The notes below the pieces were generated by a model. That model had not been told where the DNA came from, ran no database searches, and was given only the letters and a program-made list of their open reading frames with translations. Positions 31,790 to 43,380 of a stretch of 64,000 bases of DNA are shown here, piece after piece. Both the position numbers and the translations under genes were made by a program. Each line of letters begins with the position of its first letter. Position 1 is the stretch's first letter. Source of the DNA: Cristatella mucedo (taxonomy: Eukaryota > Bryozoa > Phylactolaemata > Cristatellidae); NCBI GenBank assembly GCA_009760855.2, contig WPIO01000012.1:3162501-3226500 (forward strand), written 5' to 3'.

Positions 31790-34700
31790 TAGCGATGATT
31801 TAAAGGATATGAAATCCATGCAAGTGTTGGCACAAGCCTTCGGCGAGTTCTAAACTTTCGGTAAAGAATAACTGGAGGTCCGATCGCGAGAGTGTTTTTA
31901 TTTAGTTCGAGGAGACGACCGGAAGCAGTGATGGAGCGGGGGGGGGGGGGTGGTGCGAGAGCACGCGACTGGATGAGCAAGGCGATCGGATGAGTAGGCT
32001 GGTGCTAGCGAGTCAAGCGACCTGCTGGTCAGACCGAGGAATTTTAAGTCAACTCGACGCTTAATAGGGAGCCGGTGGAGCTCTGACAGAAATGGTGTGA
32101 TTTCAATGCTATGCGTTGAAAACAGACCCGACAAGTCGTTGAGTTTTTCTCAAGCTGCAGCCGATTCTCGGACCAGGCCGGGTGTCCAGAGCAAAGGGGA
32201 ATTGCAAAATAATATAGACGCAATGTCAAAAACACGAAAACTAGTATGCTTGCCGTGTTCTAGTCCAATCAGCCTGATCTTGGGAATGTAACGTAGCTGA
32301 AAGTAAAATGAGTTGACAGTAGAGGCACTATGGTCATCCAATCACCAGTCGTTTTGGAACAAGACTGGCAGGGTTATGGGCTGACGTTAAGGGATGGATA
32401 TTAAGTGAAAGAATCTTGCGGTACAGGCGGTCCAACTTTTGGATGATTCTTCGTTCGCCCACAGCTTCTAGGTTGGTTTAGTCGTCTTAAAATTTCACGA
32501 AGCTGGTAGCCATCCAAGTGCGAGTGTCGTCGGTGCAAGCAGTATCACGAATTAAGCACCGACACGAAACGCCAAACGTGGGCTTCAGCAAAACGTGCAT
32601 TTTCTTACCGGCACCTAGCGAAGGAGTGAGTCGCATGCAGAGAGAGGCTCGGATGGCTCAAAACATAGGTATAGCCGATTGTCATCGGCGTAGAAATGAA
32701 AGCCAAGATTGGGCCTGGCAATGAGATTGCCAGGAAGTGAAAGTAGAGACAGCAAAAAAGATGAAGGCCCAAGACCGAACCCAGAGGTGTTCCAAACTTC
32801 AGGGCCCGGATGTCCGGTATATCTACCTCCGATATACCTCACTGAGGTAGTGCCTCACCCAGTTTAGCGCGCTGCAAGTGATACCATGGTGTCCTGTCGA
32901 GTAGCGCTCAAGACAAGCTTACCAAACAAGATCTGATGAACAGATGCACTCGCTTAGCTGCTGAGCTGCCGCTCGTTCAAGTTCCTTAGATAAGAAAGGC
33001 AGTAGAGAGACTGGGCGAAAATTATTTAGGTTCTCATGCTCTACAGTCGGCTCTGAATGAGTGGCCTGACTGCAGCTATTTTCAGAGGGGCAGGACTTCA
33101 CCCTAACCGGAGACATATTTACAGTATTTCTTATGGTTGGGAGCAACAGGTCTATGAATCTCATAAGCAGCAGAACCGTCGGGACAGGGTCAAGAGGTCC
33201 GGGGTTCGTTGTGAGCATCGGAGACAAATTAAGCGACGAGTTCAATAGAGACAGACTTGAAGGAGGAGAGAGAAGACGAGCGGGCGGCGTATGAGTGTTA
33301 GTCCGGCAAGGACGCAAGAGAGGGAATTAAGTCGTTAATTTGTTCTATCATGCCTACGAAGAATTCGGAGAAACGCTCAGACAAGTCGCCATTGGTATCA
33401 CTCACTGGGCAGTATGCCTGTTCGCAAGCGGCTGATGAGTTGGTGGATAGCGGAGATTAACAATTTTGAGCGACTGACTTGTTATTCGACTATATGCTGT
33501 ATCTACAAAACGTCTGCAAAACATCTATATATCTGCAAAACGCAAGCTTAGTCGTTGCTAAAATGGATGGATACGACCAACAATCCTCAAATGCCACATG
33601 GTAAACATCGAGTCCAGACGTTTTGGTGGCCTTTTCAAGCCCTCGTTTAACATTCCTCGCTTTCTTTAAGTCAGTCGCAAGTCAAAGGGCGTCTGGGAGA
33701 GGAAGATCTGTTGCGTCTGCAGGAGTGCTAACTCATCTGGAACGTTGGCCGGTGTCCTTGTGTAGCATTGCAGCAAGGAGGAAAGTTCGGAAGGTGAGTC
33801 GAGCAGAGGGACAGAGGACGCAAGTCTGCTGCGGACTAAATAAATATCGAGACTTTAGGTTTTTTGACTCACACGCAATTTTAGATTCAGAAACAGAACC
33901 GATTCATAAGAGAATGAAATATGCTTATTAACGGATGTGCAGAAAGGAGCCACGCTTGGGATTGATCTCGGTAAAATCGTGGAAGAAAACTTTGTCAATG
34001 GTGTGGCCTTTACACGTGCAGGGACTTGGAAATGAACACGAGGCAGAAAGATTCAGACAGCGCGAGTACCGTTTTTTACCATGTAGAAGCCCCCAAATTT
34101 TTTAGCATATTTTTTGGAAAAATATTTTTGTTCGATAAGTGAAGGAACTACACACTATCAAGACTCATCATATTCACTAATGTTACTATCACTATCCTCT
34201 ACATCAGGAATGATGATACCCTCTCCATCTTCCTCGATCATATAATGGGCTAGAAATTTGGTGGAAACTCCGTTATCATAATTGTATGTATTTTTATCGA
34301 GTGATTTTCGAGAACGTGGAATGCCAAATGTGTGTCATTTAACAAGCCTATCAAACATATTTTGGCGACCAGTTAATCTTTGTTGGGTGGCATTCAAAGC
34401 AGGTACGTTGTTTATTAAAGCGAAAAAGGAACCTCCCACGTACAAGTCCCATCTCCATTATCTGACCCCAAATTTTGAAAAAAAGTAGGGCTTATACACG
34501 ATAAATACGGGTATATTGGTACGTATCTGGTCCAACTGGCTATCAAAATGGATATTTACATTACCCAGAATGAGATGAGGGCAAATTCTCGTCGCGAAAA
34601 ACCCAGAAAAAAGTCACTGAAGAAGCTGGGATTGATACCTGGTGGGCGATAAGTTTATCGACACCAGCGGCCACGACAAGATTTAAACGATAGCGGATCG

Positions 34701-35230
34701 TGAAACAAGGGGAAAACTCCTAGATTAGCAACAGTTGCTAGCCGAGCTGTTCGTCAACTTCAGCCAGGTCTTTGTAACAGCTTAGCTGTGAAAGCGTCGT
34801 CAAGTCCCGGGCTGCTGGCAGCTAAATGCTCGTTGCACAGAGAGGCGGGCATCATAGAGGCGAGAGTTCAAAGCCTTGGTCAGCGTCGACTTCGTCACTA
34901 CTAGAGTAGCGAAAATAGCAGCAGCTCCAACGGAAGAACTCAAGAAGCGGCCAGCAAAATTAGCAGTTGCTTTAGCGGATGGGCAGCGTATGCTGCTGAT
35001 ATGAGCAAAGGCGCGAATGGCGCTTAGGCGCGGATGCACCTCCCGTGGTACCGCTGCATGTTCTGAGGGCGATGCCAGCCTCACGCATTCTCGCCTAGAT
35101 ATGCAATTGACATGCAGTAGCAGTAGTAGCTCGACGCGAATGAGCGCGGAACTACAACGGGCACGAACGGTCGTTCCGGATTCCCGGGAAGCCGAATCTG
35201 TACAGGCACCCGCAGGAGCCCAATAAGTCA
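31790..35230 (-). mobile_element. Nearly full-length L2-group LINE split by a DNA transposon
   Basis: Read leftwards. N-terminal piece near 35150-34950. Endonuclease pieces near 34790-34515 (TKTWLK, FSDFF, NVNIHFDSQLDQ). The EN continues at 34065-33960 (ARVKGHTIDKVF). Linker at 33800-33560 (DLKKARNVKRGLEKATKTSG). Pre-RT segment at 33317-32919 (NNFRPVSLLPFLSKELERAA), RT at 32842-32615 (LGFHFYADD), then the post-RT region to about 31790. The RT motif is YADDNRLY rather than YADDTQLY. Many frameshifts. The 443-bp TA-flanked element at 34069-34511 sits in the endonuclease region. Confidence 0.78.
34069..34511 (-). mobile_element. TA-flanked DNA transposon remnant (443 bp)
   Basis: Terminal inverted repeats: left 'ccgttttttaccatgtagaa' + 'gccc'; right, reverse-complemented, 'cccgtatttatcgtgtataa' + 'gccc'. 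TA lies on both sides (34067-34068, 34512-34513). Between them the minus strand holds about 85 codons with one in-frame stop, including ALNATQQRLTGRQNMFDRLV and FGIPRSRKSLDKN, and ending in an acidic tail (DVEDSDSNISEYDES, stop). Such a C-terminus fits a transposase of the Tc1/mariner-pogo superfamily, but the catalytic domain is gone, so the family is inferred from TIR style and TA target only. It is inserted in an L2 endonuclease sequence. Confidence 0.7.
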
Positions 35231-35724
35231 AAAATAGGGGACCGTTAAGAAATTACATATTTATTCTTGACTATCTTCTACCGCCTTACAAAAGAAGGAG
35301 TATCTGGATTGCAAAATAGGTCTTAACGCTGTCGCTTGCAGCCTCGTCTCCCGGATTGCTGAGCCCTCGCTATATTTACACCAGCAGCAGCTAAGGCAAT
35401 GGCTTAGGTGCCGTAGTGGAAGGGTAAGGGTCCCTTTTGACAACAATTTATTAATGAGTAAGTAATCCACATCTTAGTTGAGTGATCTATGATGCCATTA
35501 ATGTTGTACATGACGTCGGCACCAGGAAAACAGAATCGCTTACAAACCATAGTGTTAAATGTGCCAACTATTTCTAATTTTAATTTTTTATTACATATGC
35601 TGAATTTCTAATTTTAGTTTTTCATATGCTTCCCTAGCTAATAGCAGTTTATGTGCTTAGGTTTTATTGACAGTCGCGACAGCTCCTTCCAAGTGTATTA
35701 CAATAAGGTGTTCACAGCTGTATA
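35231..35724. other. No recognised feature
   Basis: A/T-rich in its second half; short frames only. Confidence 0.4.
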
Positions 35725-36140
35725 AACCACGAAGCTAGGTTGTTGGTCGTAAACGCCGTAGTTGCCACACTAAACCACTTCTCACCGACTTGAACTAGTT
35801 CTGCAACAAGAAGAGTATCGACTTCAAGATTTTGTCACTCATTTTTAGGTCTCTGTCTTCTTATGCACCGGCCTACCTAGCCGAACTACCTTCCACAGCT
35901 ACCTATCGAGCCACACGCTCTTTTGACTAAAATCATCAAGCTGTCCTTCTAAATTAACTTCAATTCCTTTGGAGATCGTACCTTAAGTTCGCATGCTCCT
36001 TAAGACTGGAACTCACTCCCGACTGATATCACGACATTCCTTTACTTGACTAAATTGAAAATAGAAATTAAGAATGCACTTACTTATCACAGCATTTGTT
36101 GGGCCCATATGAATGGTACTGTGCTTGCTTATGCGGGCTG
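35725..36140 (+). mobile_element. L2-alpha LINE 3' part
   Basis: Plus strand: 'cttctcaccgacttgaacta', 'tatcgacttcaagattttgt' and 'gcaccggcctacctagccga' (LTDLN, IDFK.LSL, APAYLAEL), then FGDRT and a decayed end. The tail hairpin is lost into the CTAT-rich repeat. Confidence 0.75.
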
Positions 36141-36148
36141 ATATTGTT

Positions 36149-36293
36149 CATCTTTCTATCTATATATCTGTCTACCAATCTACGAATCTACAAATATACG
36201 GCTCTAGTTATCGGCCTATCTACCCATCTACCTGTTTGTCTCTCTGCCTGTCTGCCTGCCCGCCCGACCGTCTGCTGTGTGTCTATCTATCTT
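36149..36293. repeat. Degenerate CTAT/CTGC tetranucleotide repeat
   Basis: CTATCTAT, CTACCAATCTACGAATC, then CTGCCTGTCTGCCTGCC units. The cysteine-rich frame through it is an artefact. Confidence 0.8.
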
Positions 36294-36329
36294 CCGAAAC
36301 TATTCCTTTTCTTGGTTGGAAAATAATTA

Positions 36330-37229
36330 GCAGCTCACCCAATGACTAATGACGTTATCATAAACTATCGCGACATGAAATTTCTACCTCAAGGGAGAGC
36401 TAGCTAGGAGTGTAGAGATTTCGCGTGAGTTGGTTGCGACTTTGGTGAAGAACTGCGGCATAATAGGGCTGCAGGGTGTCATTCAAAGCCCACATTCCTG
36501 GTGCTCATAGGAAATAACACGAGGGGTATACTCGGAGAAGCGAGGCCAGCGCTTCCACCAGGATTTACCGTACTTCAATGCAACTACCAAGGACAGCGTA
36601 ATGAGAACACGACGAAAGACTACATTCCGAGGCGATTTATCCGTAAAAGCGATTTACTGTGTACAATCGAAAGCCTCAAAAAATACTCACGTATCAATCT
36701 TTTGTGGTGACTTTTAGTATAACTTCAGTGTAAATGCGTGTTAACTTTGAGCAATTTTCTCTATTTGCTAATACATGTGTTAACAAGATTACGGAAGTTT
36801 GCCATTTTTATCATTGTTAATGAGTTCGTTTCAAATTCATCAAAATCCTGTCGCACGAACAAAGTTGGTGAATAAAGGCTATCTTCTAAAGTTTCGAGGC
36901 AGCATAACCTTTCAGAAAATAACACTTTCTATCTGAGGGTATATCTTTCTTTCTATCGAACTCGCGTATCTTTGCAGAGAAATGCAATGGACATGCACCC
37001 AGCAGTACTGCCTGAATGAAAGTGAAACGACAGATGGCATGCATGCTTACACTGGATCCTCGGGGATAGGGGATATCGAATCCCGTCATGCAGCCGCCGA
37101 GGGGCCTCGTGCATCGAAGAAAGGGGGCGGCAAGAAATTATATACTCACATTCTTAGCGTAATTTCCACCCATGCATATATAAAACTTGCGTAAAACTAT
37201 TACACGGTGCTTACGGATCGCGGATGCGA
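36330..37229. other. No recognised feature
   Basis: Unclassified. Short frames only; no transposon end recognised. Confidence 0.4.
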
Positions 37230-37560
37230 ACACTCTGGGTTTGAAGGTGACAACATTTTGATGACAGAATTTAGTCGAGATCGACTGGCATGACGCGAAC
37301 AACAACCGGCTACCATCATTTACGCAGCAGTCTGTCACAAGCGTGGTAGAATTTTCAGCAACCCCTGCATCAACAAGGCTCCAATGCCACGACCAACTCC
37401 TGGAGCGTACCACTTGCCTATTGCACTGTTTTTGGCTTCGATGCTGCCTTGGCGATAGCTTATTACTCAATCGGTTCCTATCCATTATAATGCAGGAGCA
37501 GTGACAAAAGGTACATCAATCGTAATCTGGCTGATTTAGAGCCCGCTGTTTCACTGCCCC
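37230..37560 (-). repeat. Unclassified ~2-kb repeat family, partial copy A
   Basis: 'ggctccaatgccacgaccaa', 'cttgcctattgcac', 'tgctgccttggcgatag' and 'cgtaatctggctgattta' align in order with 39690-39895 of copy B and 45415-45600 of copy C. Only this end of the repeat is present, followed directly by copy B. Confidence 0.5.
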
Positions 37561-37689
37561 CATGATAAATTGAGTCAGTCCTCGGCCGGACTAATAAAAT
37601 TAACTTAACAACCAGCTATGGTAGGTGTACATTTTTGACTAGCCACCTCGTTAGGCTCTAAACAGTAGCTACTACCGACAATTTTTAAG

Positions 37690-39900
37690 TCACCTTCTTC
37701 GGATTGCAGTCTGACAGTCTGTGGTGTGTGCAATACAGCGACCTGCATCCAGCAACTCAAAGGCGCGTATATCGACCGGCAGACTATCGACAGGTAGTGA
37801 ACAGTCAAGCTGCTGCTGGTGTGAACAAGAAGTCCAATGCATCTGCCTTTACGACACGCCGATTTAGCAACAGCAGCGTGGTGGTAACCGTACGAAGTTG
37901 GTCGACATGCATGTGCTCGAAGATTGAGGTATCGCCTTCAGAAGCTTTTGCAGTCAATGGCATCGCAATGGCATTATCGCAGAAGAAGTCACGAAGACAT
38001 TATTCCGCCCGCGAAAGAGAAGAAGCGTCGGTAAGTCGCCAACAACTCAAAAAGTAGTCACTCTGAAAACGAAGAGCCTGCGACGTGTACAGATGATGCT
38101 ATCCATCATGGTAAAGCAGTGGCACGCGACTCGTAGTATTGTCGTCGCATCACTGACAATTGCCAAAACACGGATCGTCGTCTGATGTAAGCGAGGGTTG
38201 GCTACGATCCCAGGGTAATGAGGATCTCCAAGTAGACAAAGACGCGAAGATGAGACGAGTAGCGGACTCGAGCGAACTCGCGAGATAGGCAAGCGCTGCA
38301 AGCCACTGCAGCAGTGGCAGTGGCTTGCACCGAATAACGCGTCAGAGCATTGCAAATGGTCTAAAAAAAAACGAGGACCCACATCAAGCACCCAACGAGA
38401 GTTAGCAACTGCCGCATTGCTCACAGTAATGCGACCCAATCAGAAGTTTGCTAGCGGAGAATAAAAGCAGCTAGTCCACAATGGGAGCAGCTTTTCCGTT
38501 ATCTCGAAAAAGTTTTCGCAGTAGCAGTCCCGAAGTAAGTTACAACGGTCGTAGAAATCGCAGTAGCCACAAGCGGCTCTTGAAGAGCAACCGCTTTGTG
38601 CACCGCACACGGCTGGTCAAGGCCGACAGGTACCGGACACCTGCACGTCATCAGCAGCCATTTCTACGCTCTCGTGAAAAAAATCACAATCTCCGGCTTC
38701 TTCTCAAGCCGTATATCAGGCTCCTGGTTTTAACTATGCGGCTAATAACTTCGCTATATTGGCCACCTTATCGCCATTGACGTAATCAATATTGACGGCT
38801 GCCAGTTCCAGCTTGCCGCCACTTAGCTTCCGGCCTCGAAGCCCTTTCCGGCAATCTCCGGCATCGCTCTTAGCAGACTGCTGGCCAGACTTGATGTCTA
38901 CCGTACCGTAGATATGCTTGGCGTTTGCTTCGGACGCTGACGGACCTCTGCTTTCAGGTAATCCCTACTCTCATCAAAGATGCATCTGCATGCCGCCCGA
39001 TTCTGAGTGGCTGTCCTCCTCGAAAGATTCCATCCTTGAAATCGCGCGAGCCGAGCGAATTCGCTCAAGCTCGGTCCAATGCTGCTCGTCTAATTTCGGC
39101 GAAACTCAGGTTGGAAATTATCCGAAGCTTAGCGTAGGATTTTTAAGAGACCTGACGTTGGGCAGAGAAGACAGCCGCCGCAGCTTTTAGGGCACTCAAT
39201 GCTTCGTTCAGTCCGTGCCTTAATCCATCGAATATATAAATCCACGCTTCAGGTTCAAAGTTCACCAACATAGTCGCGAGCGACGAGCGAGCAAAAGACG
39301 ACTTCTAAGGGCTCTCAGCAGTGAGCCAACACTTCGGCTACCTAACGGTACAGACGGGGCCTGGCGTTTCTTTTTGTACGTCCAGACTGAACTGGGCCGC
39401 AAACGAAGCACTCGTCGAGGGGGTAGTCTCAGCGGCTACGCGACAAACAGTGGCGAAGCTCTCGGAAGCCTCGGAGTCGAGGCTAATGACATGCAGGTGC
39501 AGCGCCAGTTCTCGCAGGTGTGCCAACACTAGAGGGGAACGGCAGCAAAAAAAAGCGTGTATACCTCAGCATAGCGAGTCCATGTTCGTAGTGTAGACAA
39601 GTCTGCTTGCCAGCTACGCGAAGAATTACAGCGGCCCTGGCGTTCAACCAACTCTCGTAGGGCTCCAAGTCTGGAGCTCATATTGGCTCAAATGCCAAGG
39701 CCAGCTTCTTTAGCGACACGTGTTGCCTACTTTGCGTGGCTGTGGCTTTTCTGAAGCCTTGGCCATGGATTGTCGCATAGTTGATACCTAACCGCTGTAA
39801 TTCACGAGCCACGAATAAAATGACTAATATAATAAAATGAAATAAAAATGGAACGTCTGTCGTAAGCTGGCTGATTTCGCGCATCGCGGTTTCAGCCTAC
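37690..39900 (-). repeat. Unclassified ~2-kb repeat family, copy B
   Basis: Aligns along most of its length with copy C (43600-45600) in the same orientation. Shared anchors include 'cctttacgacacgc' near 37849, 'tggcattatcgcagaagaag' near 37970, 'catcagcagccatttct' near 38649, and 'aactgggccgcaaacg' near 39389. On the minus strand the two copies conserve amino acids better than bases in two stretches (about 38660-38520 and 39530-39340), so the repeat probably carries a dead gene. I do not recognise the protein. Confidence 0.62.
39338..39529 (-). pseudogene. Coding remnant in repeat copy B
   Basis: The minus strand reads LAHLRELALHLHVISLDSEA ... RVAAETTPSTSASFAAQFS. The matching part of copy C (about 45262-45130) reads LPAYLRALVQRLRKLAAL ... 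RRASAETSIATSSAFAA. The shared pattern is L-A-(Y/H)-L-R-x-L, then R-x-(A/S)-AET-x-x-(A/S)TS(A/S)-x-FAA. The leucine-rich helix-like start resembles retroelement Gag or DNA-binding proteins only in general character. Confidence 0.4.
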
Positions 39901-40529
39901 TTCGATGGCCCGTCTTGGCAAACCTGTCTGGAGCGATTGGCACTTTCAAATTTTCGCAAAATATTGCTAAGACAATCTTCGCAGATGCACGCACTCTCTT
40001 CTCTACGGTTCGAGGCCTTGAGCGGGGACGCGCTTCTCTCGGCTCTCGAGCGACCGCTCGCCGCTTTGCAGGACGGTCGGAGTAGTCCGCGACCGCTGGT
40101 CGTTACAACGTCTACCTAATACATTTTGTCGAGAAGCTCGCGGCGTTGTTTGCTTTTGCCGCACGCTGCAAGGTATGCCCACTTTCGCGAGTTCAATCCT
40201 CCGAGCGCCGTGCTATTTCGGAGCCCCCCCCCCCCCGCACTACCTGCTCCTAATGGCGATTGCTTTGAGCATTAATCAAGCTATAACTTCCGTTACAGTG
40301 TCGACCGGCCAGATATGTAAAAATATATACCTGCCTTCCTGGAAGGAGATGCCTTCACTCACTATAAACGCATGCCACCAGAGGTCAAGAAAGACTGTGC
40401 AAAGCTCCAGGTGACATTGGAGGCGCATTGGCTGGCCTCAAAGGCAAAGCACGGCCGGTGCCTGCTGACCTGATACAAGTCGGCTGGATTAATGAGGGGA
40501 CTGGCAGGAGCGACCGGAAGCAGCAGTTA

Positions 40530-40731
40530 GAGTTAGTTACTATCACTTATAGTGGCGACGGCGAACCAGGCTGTGGTGGCTTGTCAGGCACCGATGGTGT
40601 GTCACGAGGCGACTGTGTTCTGTTAGAGAAGAGTTAGTTACTATCACTGTTAGTGGCGACGGCGAACCAGGCTGTGATGGCTTGTCAGGCACCGATGGTG
40701 TGCCACGAGGCGACGGTGTTCTGCACTTCGA
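40530..40731. repeat. 101-bp tandem duplication
   Basis: 40530-40630 and 40631-40731 are near-identical ('agttagttactatcac', 'ggcgacggcgaaccagg', 'caggcaccgatggtgt'). Both copies encode ATANQAV(V/M)ACQAPMVCHE locally; copy 1 ends in TAG, and 101 is not a multiple of 3, so the frame is not maintained across. Confidence 0.9.
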
Positions 40732-41210
40732 CGGGCATATGCGAGGGAGGTGACGGCGTTCCGGGGGCGACGGTCAGCGGTGGGGCTGCCGCGTACGGAG
40801 TAGTGGCGGCAGCGTCCAGCAGAAAGGCAGCAGTGTCCGGCAGAGAGCCGTCGCAAGCCGGAGAGCCGGCGATGGCCAGAGAGGTGACGAAGGACAAAAC
40901 GGTGGCGGCGGCATCCACAGAGGTGGCTGATCCAGCAGTGGCGGCGACGGGGTCCGCCAGAGAGATTCGGCGTCCACCATCGGAAGCCGCGGCAAAGCCC
41001 CCAGAAGTGGCAGCAGAGCCCGCCGAACCTGCGTCCACGAGCAAGACTGAGGCACACGGCAGCAAAGTGGAGGCGTGCAGAACCGAGGCTGCGGCGTCTG
41101 GAGTAGAGTCGGCGCAGGACAGAGAGGTGATTGAGGTGCCAGCGCCTGAGGATGTGCTCGATGCGCCCGGCGAAGAGGCTGGCGAGACGGCCGTCGAGCC
41201 GGCGCCATGA
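40653..41210 (+). CDS. Unrecognised Ala/Glu/Pro-rich ORF
   Basis: A 185-codon frame beginning in the second copy of the 101-bp duplication (first codon GTG; first internal ATG gives MACQAPMVCHEATVF). The body is Ala-rich with alternating acidic and basic residues (EVADPAVAATGSAREIRRPP, EVIEVPAPEDVLDAPGEEAG), low complexity, with no predicted membrane segment. The opposite strand is open for 293 codons, but that frame is Arg/Leu/His-rich and looks like the antisense shadow. Position before an LTR-like segment (41880-42170) hints at the end of a retroelement coding region or a linker. Function unknown. Confidence 0.25.
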   Translation: MATANQAVMACQAPMVCHEATVFCTSTGICEGGDGVPGATVSGGAAAYGVVAAASSRKAAVSGREPSQAGEPAMAREVTKDKTVAAASTEVADPAVAATGSAREIRRPPSEAAAKPPEVAAEPAEPASTSKTEAHGSKVEACRTEAAASGVESAQDREVIEVPAPEDVLDAPGEEAGETAVEPAP

Positions 41211-41879
41211 TTCGCATCCCGAGCGGCCGGAGGTGAAGGAACATAAGCGGTAGAAACTGGCAGCGACTAAGCTACGGGTAGAGACGACCAGAGACCCGGT
41301 GCAAGACTTTGAGGTGACGCGCCGATGGCTGGCGAGGCGCCGATGGGTCGAAACGTGCCGCAGGGCTGTGAAGCGGCACTGGCCAGAGAAGCTGCTCAGG
41401 CGAGCGAGGCGAATTGTGCCTCGGCGCCATTGTGACTTTCGAGGCAGTCGTGCGCGAGACCAAGCTCGATGCACCTGCCTCACGGGCGACATGCGCACTC
41501 CGGAAGATGGCGCTTGAGAATAATGAGACAACGGATGGCGTAAGGACGAATACCCGGGAGCCCCGTGCGGTGGCAGAGACTATCTCATCAGCAGAGACTG
41601 GTACCGCATTGCAGACTGGTGGCGCGGCAGAAATATATATGGCTCAGCAATTCAGGAAAGCTGGTGCCGTATATAGCCGGCAGGTTAGCAAAGGTCGTGC
41701 TATTACCAGCCTCCTTGCAGCCTTCACCCAGCATCGTGCTAGATGGGAAGACAGTAGCCTGCCTGTGTAAGATGCAGTTATTGTACACGTACTTTTTATC
41801 AGCCTACGAAGACTGGTCGTCTAATGCTGGGTTATGTGGCGTTATTGCACTGTCATAACTTTGTTGCAGCCCCGGTTTG

Positions 41880-42170
41880 TGTGAGTGATCGTGAGATCAA
41901 GAAGGAATGTGATTGTTTCATTGCCGTGCTATGACTGTGTGGGCCATGGTGGTTATGGCCGTTGGTTTATCGGCCGTTTCGGTTAATTGAGGAATGGTTT
42001 TTACAAGGGTGAGTTACTTGGACAGGAGCGGGCAGTGGGAAACAGGACGGAGGGAAAACGGCTGTGTGGTATAATGCTGCGAGTTTTTGCGGAATACACG
42101 AGTTTTGAAGCCTCCCTTGGTGTCTGCCTTTCGTCGTTTGTGTACCGGCGCGTGCTTGGTGTCAGAGCGT
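41880..42170 (+). mobile_element. Possible LTR-like segment
   Basis: 'ggccgttggtttatcggccg' and 'gcggaatacacgagttttga' + 'agcctcccttggtgtctgc' parallel the candidate LTR at 24516-24764 in the same order. The polyadenylation signal is degraded (aataca). No target-site duplication or second LTR was found. Confidence 0.25.
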
Positions 42171-42555
42171 TATTTTACAACTACATAAAGAAAGTTACAA
42201 CCGCAACGGATTTAATAGTATCCCGCAGAATTCCTAATTTGCGAACATACCGCACGCTCGCTCCGGAAGCAGAAGTGACTTCTGACTCAATACTCCGCAC
42301 AAAGCCACAAGTCTGCACAAGCTAGGTTGTTAATGCGCATGAAGAATTGCACTGAGAATTAAAATTGAATTATAAATAGAATTTTGAATCGAATAGTATT
42401 ATAGTTTAAAAAAAATTACGTACAAAGAAGTAACAGCTGATTCACTAGAACGTTCTAGCTGGCGGAAAGATAGCATGACGTCGTGCAGATAAATGTGAAT
42501 AGCACAACCCGTTCCTACAATTACAAAACCTTGCTCAACTCCGATATAATTCCCT

Positions 42556-42680
42556 GAGCCTTAGCACAGGAGGTAATGTACTCGCTTTTCACGACCCAGC
42601 TCGTGGGTTCGAGTCCTATAGAGGACGATCCTTCGTGATGATGCCCATTAAGGCCTTTCTACCACTCCAAAAATGAGGTT
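42556..42680 (+). mobile_element. Diverged SINE-A
   Basis: 'gagccttagcacaggaggta' (box A region), 'cttttcacgaccc', box B 'gggttcgagtcc', then 'gatgatgcccattaaggcc' and 'aaaaatgagg'. The tail is lost. Confidence 0.6.
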
Positions 42681-42722
42681 TTGGAACCAACACACCTTTT
42701 TTATTAGAAAAATTAGAAAAAG

Positions 42723-42850
42723 CTGCCCTGAATTGGCCAGCAGTTAACGTGCTCACCTTTGATGACCGAGGTCAAAGGTTCTCACCTTTAACGACCGAGG
42801 TTTTGGGCTCAAGCACCGACGGCGCTAAGAGCTCGCTCTGCAGCTAAAGA
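42723..42850 (+). mobile_element. Diverged SINE-B with internal duplication
   Basis: 'ctgaattggccagcagttaa' (box A region) followed by 'ctcacctttgatgaccgagg' and again 'ctcacctttaacgaccgagg', then 'tgggctcaagcaccg' (box B). The 23-27 bp internal duplication is specific to this copy. Confidence 0.55.
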
Positions 42851-43380
42851 AAGCCGGACGCACTCGCTGCTGTCCGGCGCACGAATTAGGAGATTGTCGA
42901 AGAAAGTTTTCAACGAGCATCCGATGAATTTTAAAATGATCTACTATTCGAGGAGCTTTGTTTGCTTCACCGAGAAACGGGTCGAGGGCTGTGATCGGGG
43001 CCGGAGGAAAAGCTGCTCAAGATCCAAGGTCCACAATATTCGATGCTTCAAAACGGTCTAGAATGCTTCAGAAAAATCTCGAAGATTACACGCCTGCTGC
43101 TGTGCGCATCTGGGCGTCGGAAACGTGGCCGAGGCGCTGCCGCTACACACGTGGTGTACGGCTTCACGTTCCTCAGTCCCAACAACGAGCTGGACTTTAA
43201 AGTGTCTCTAGAACTCTCCGCTTTTCATTCGTTCAAGTCGTCAGCACTTCACGTGGCTGGAGACAGAAGAGCTCCTTTAGCCGTAGTGCTGTCTTAACAG
43301 ATACCCGAAACTATCTCATTCCGGAACGGGAGTAGCACGCACAACACAGGGGGAGTAGACCTCCGAGTGCAGCAAAAAAC
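42851..43380. other. No recognised feature
   Basis: Two overlapping frames of about 80 codons (42958-43297) show no recognisable motif. Confidence 0.4.

Noticed and set aside
36096-36349. Cysteine-rich small protein frames
   Set aside because: Generated by a degenerate CTAT/CTGC repeat.
40650-41531. 293-codon minus-strand frame
   Set aside because: Longest frame in the window, but Arg/Leu/His-rich low complexity. It mirrors the plus-strand Ala/Glu-rich frame, and its composition fits an antisense shadow.
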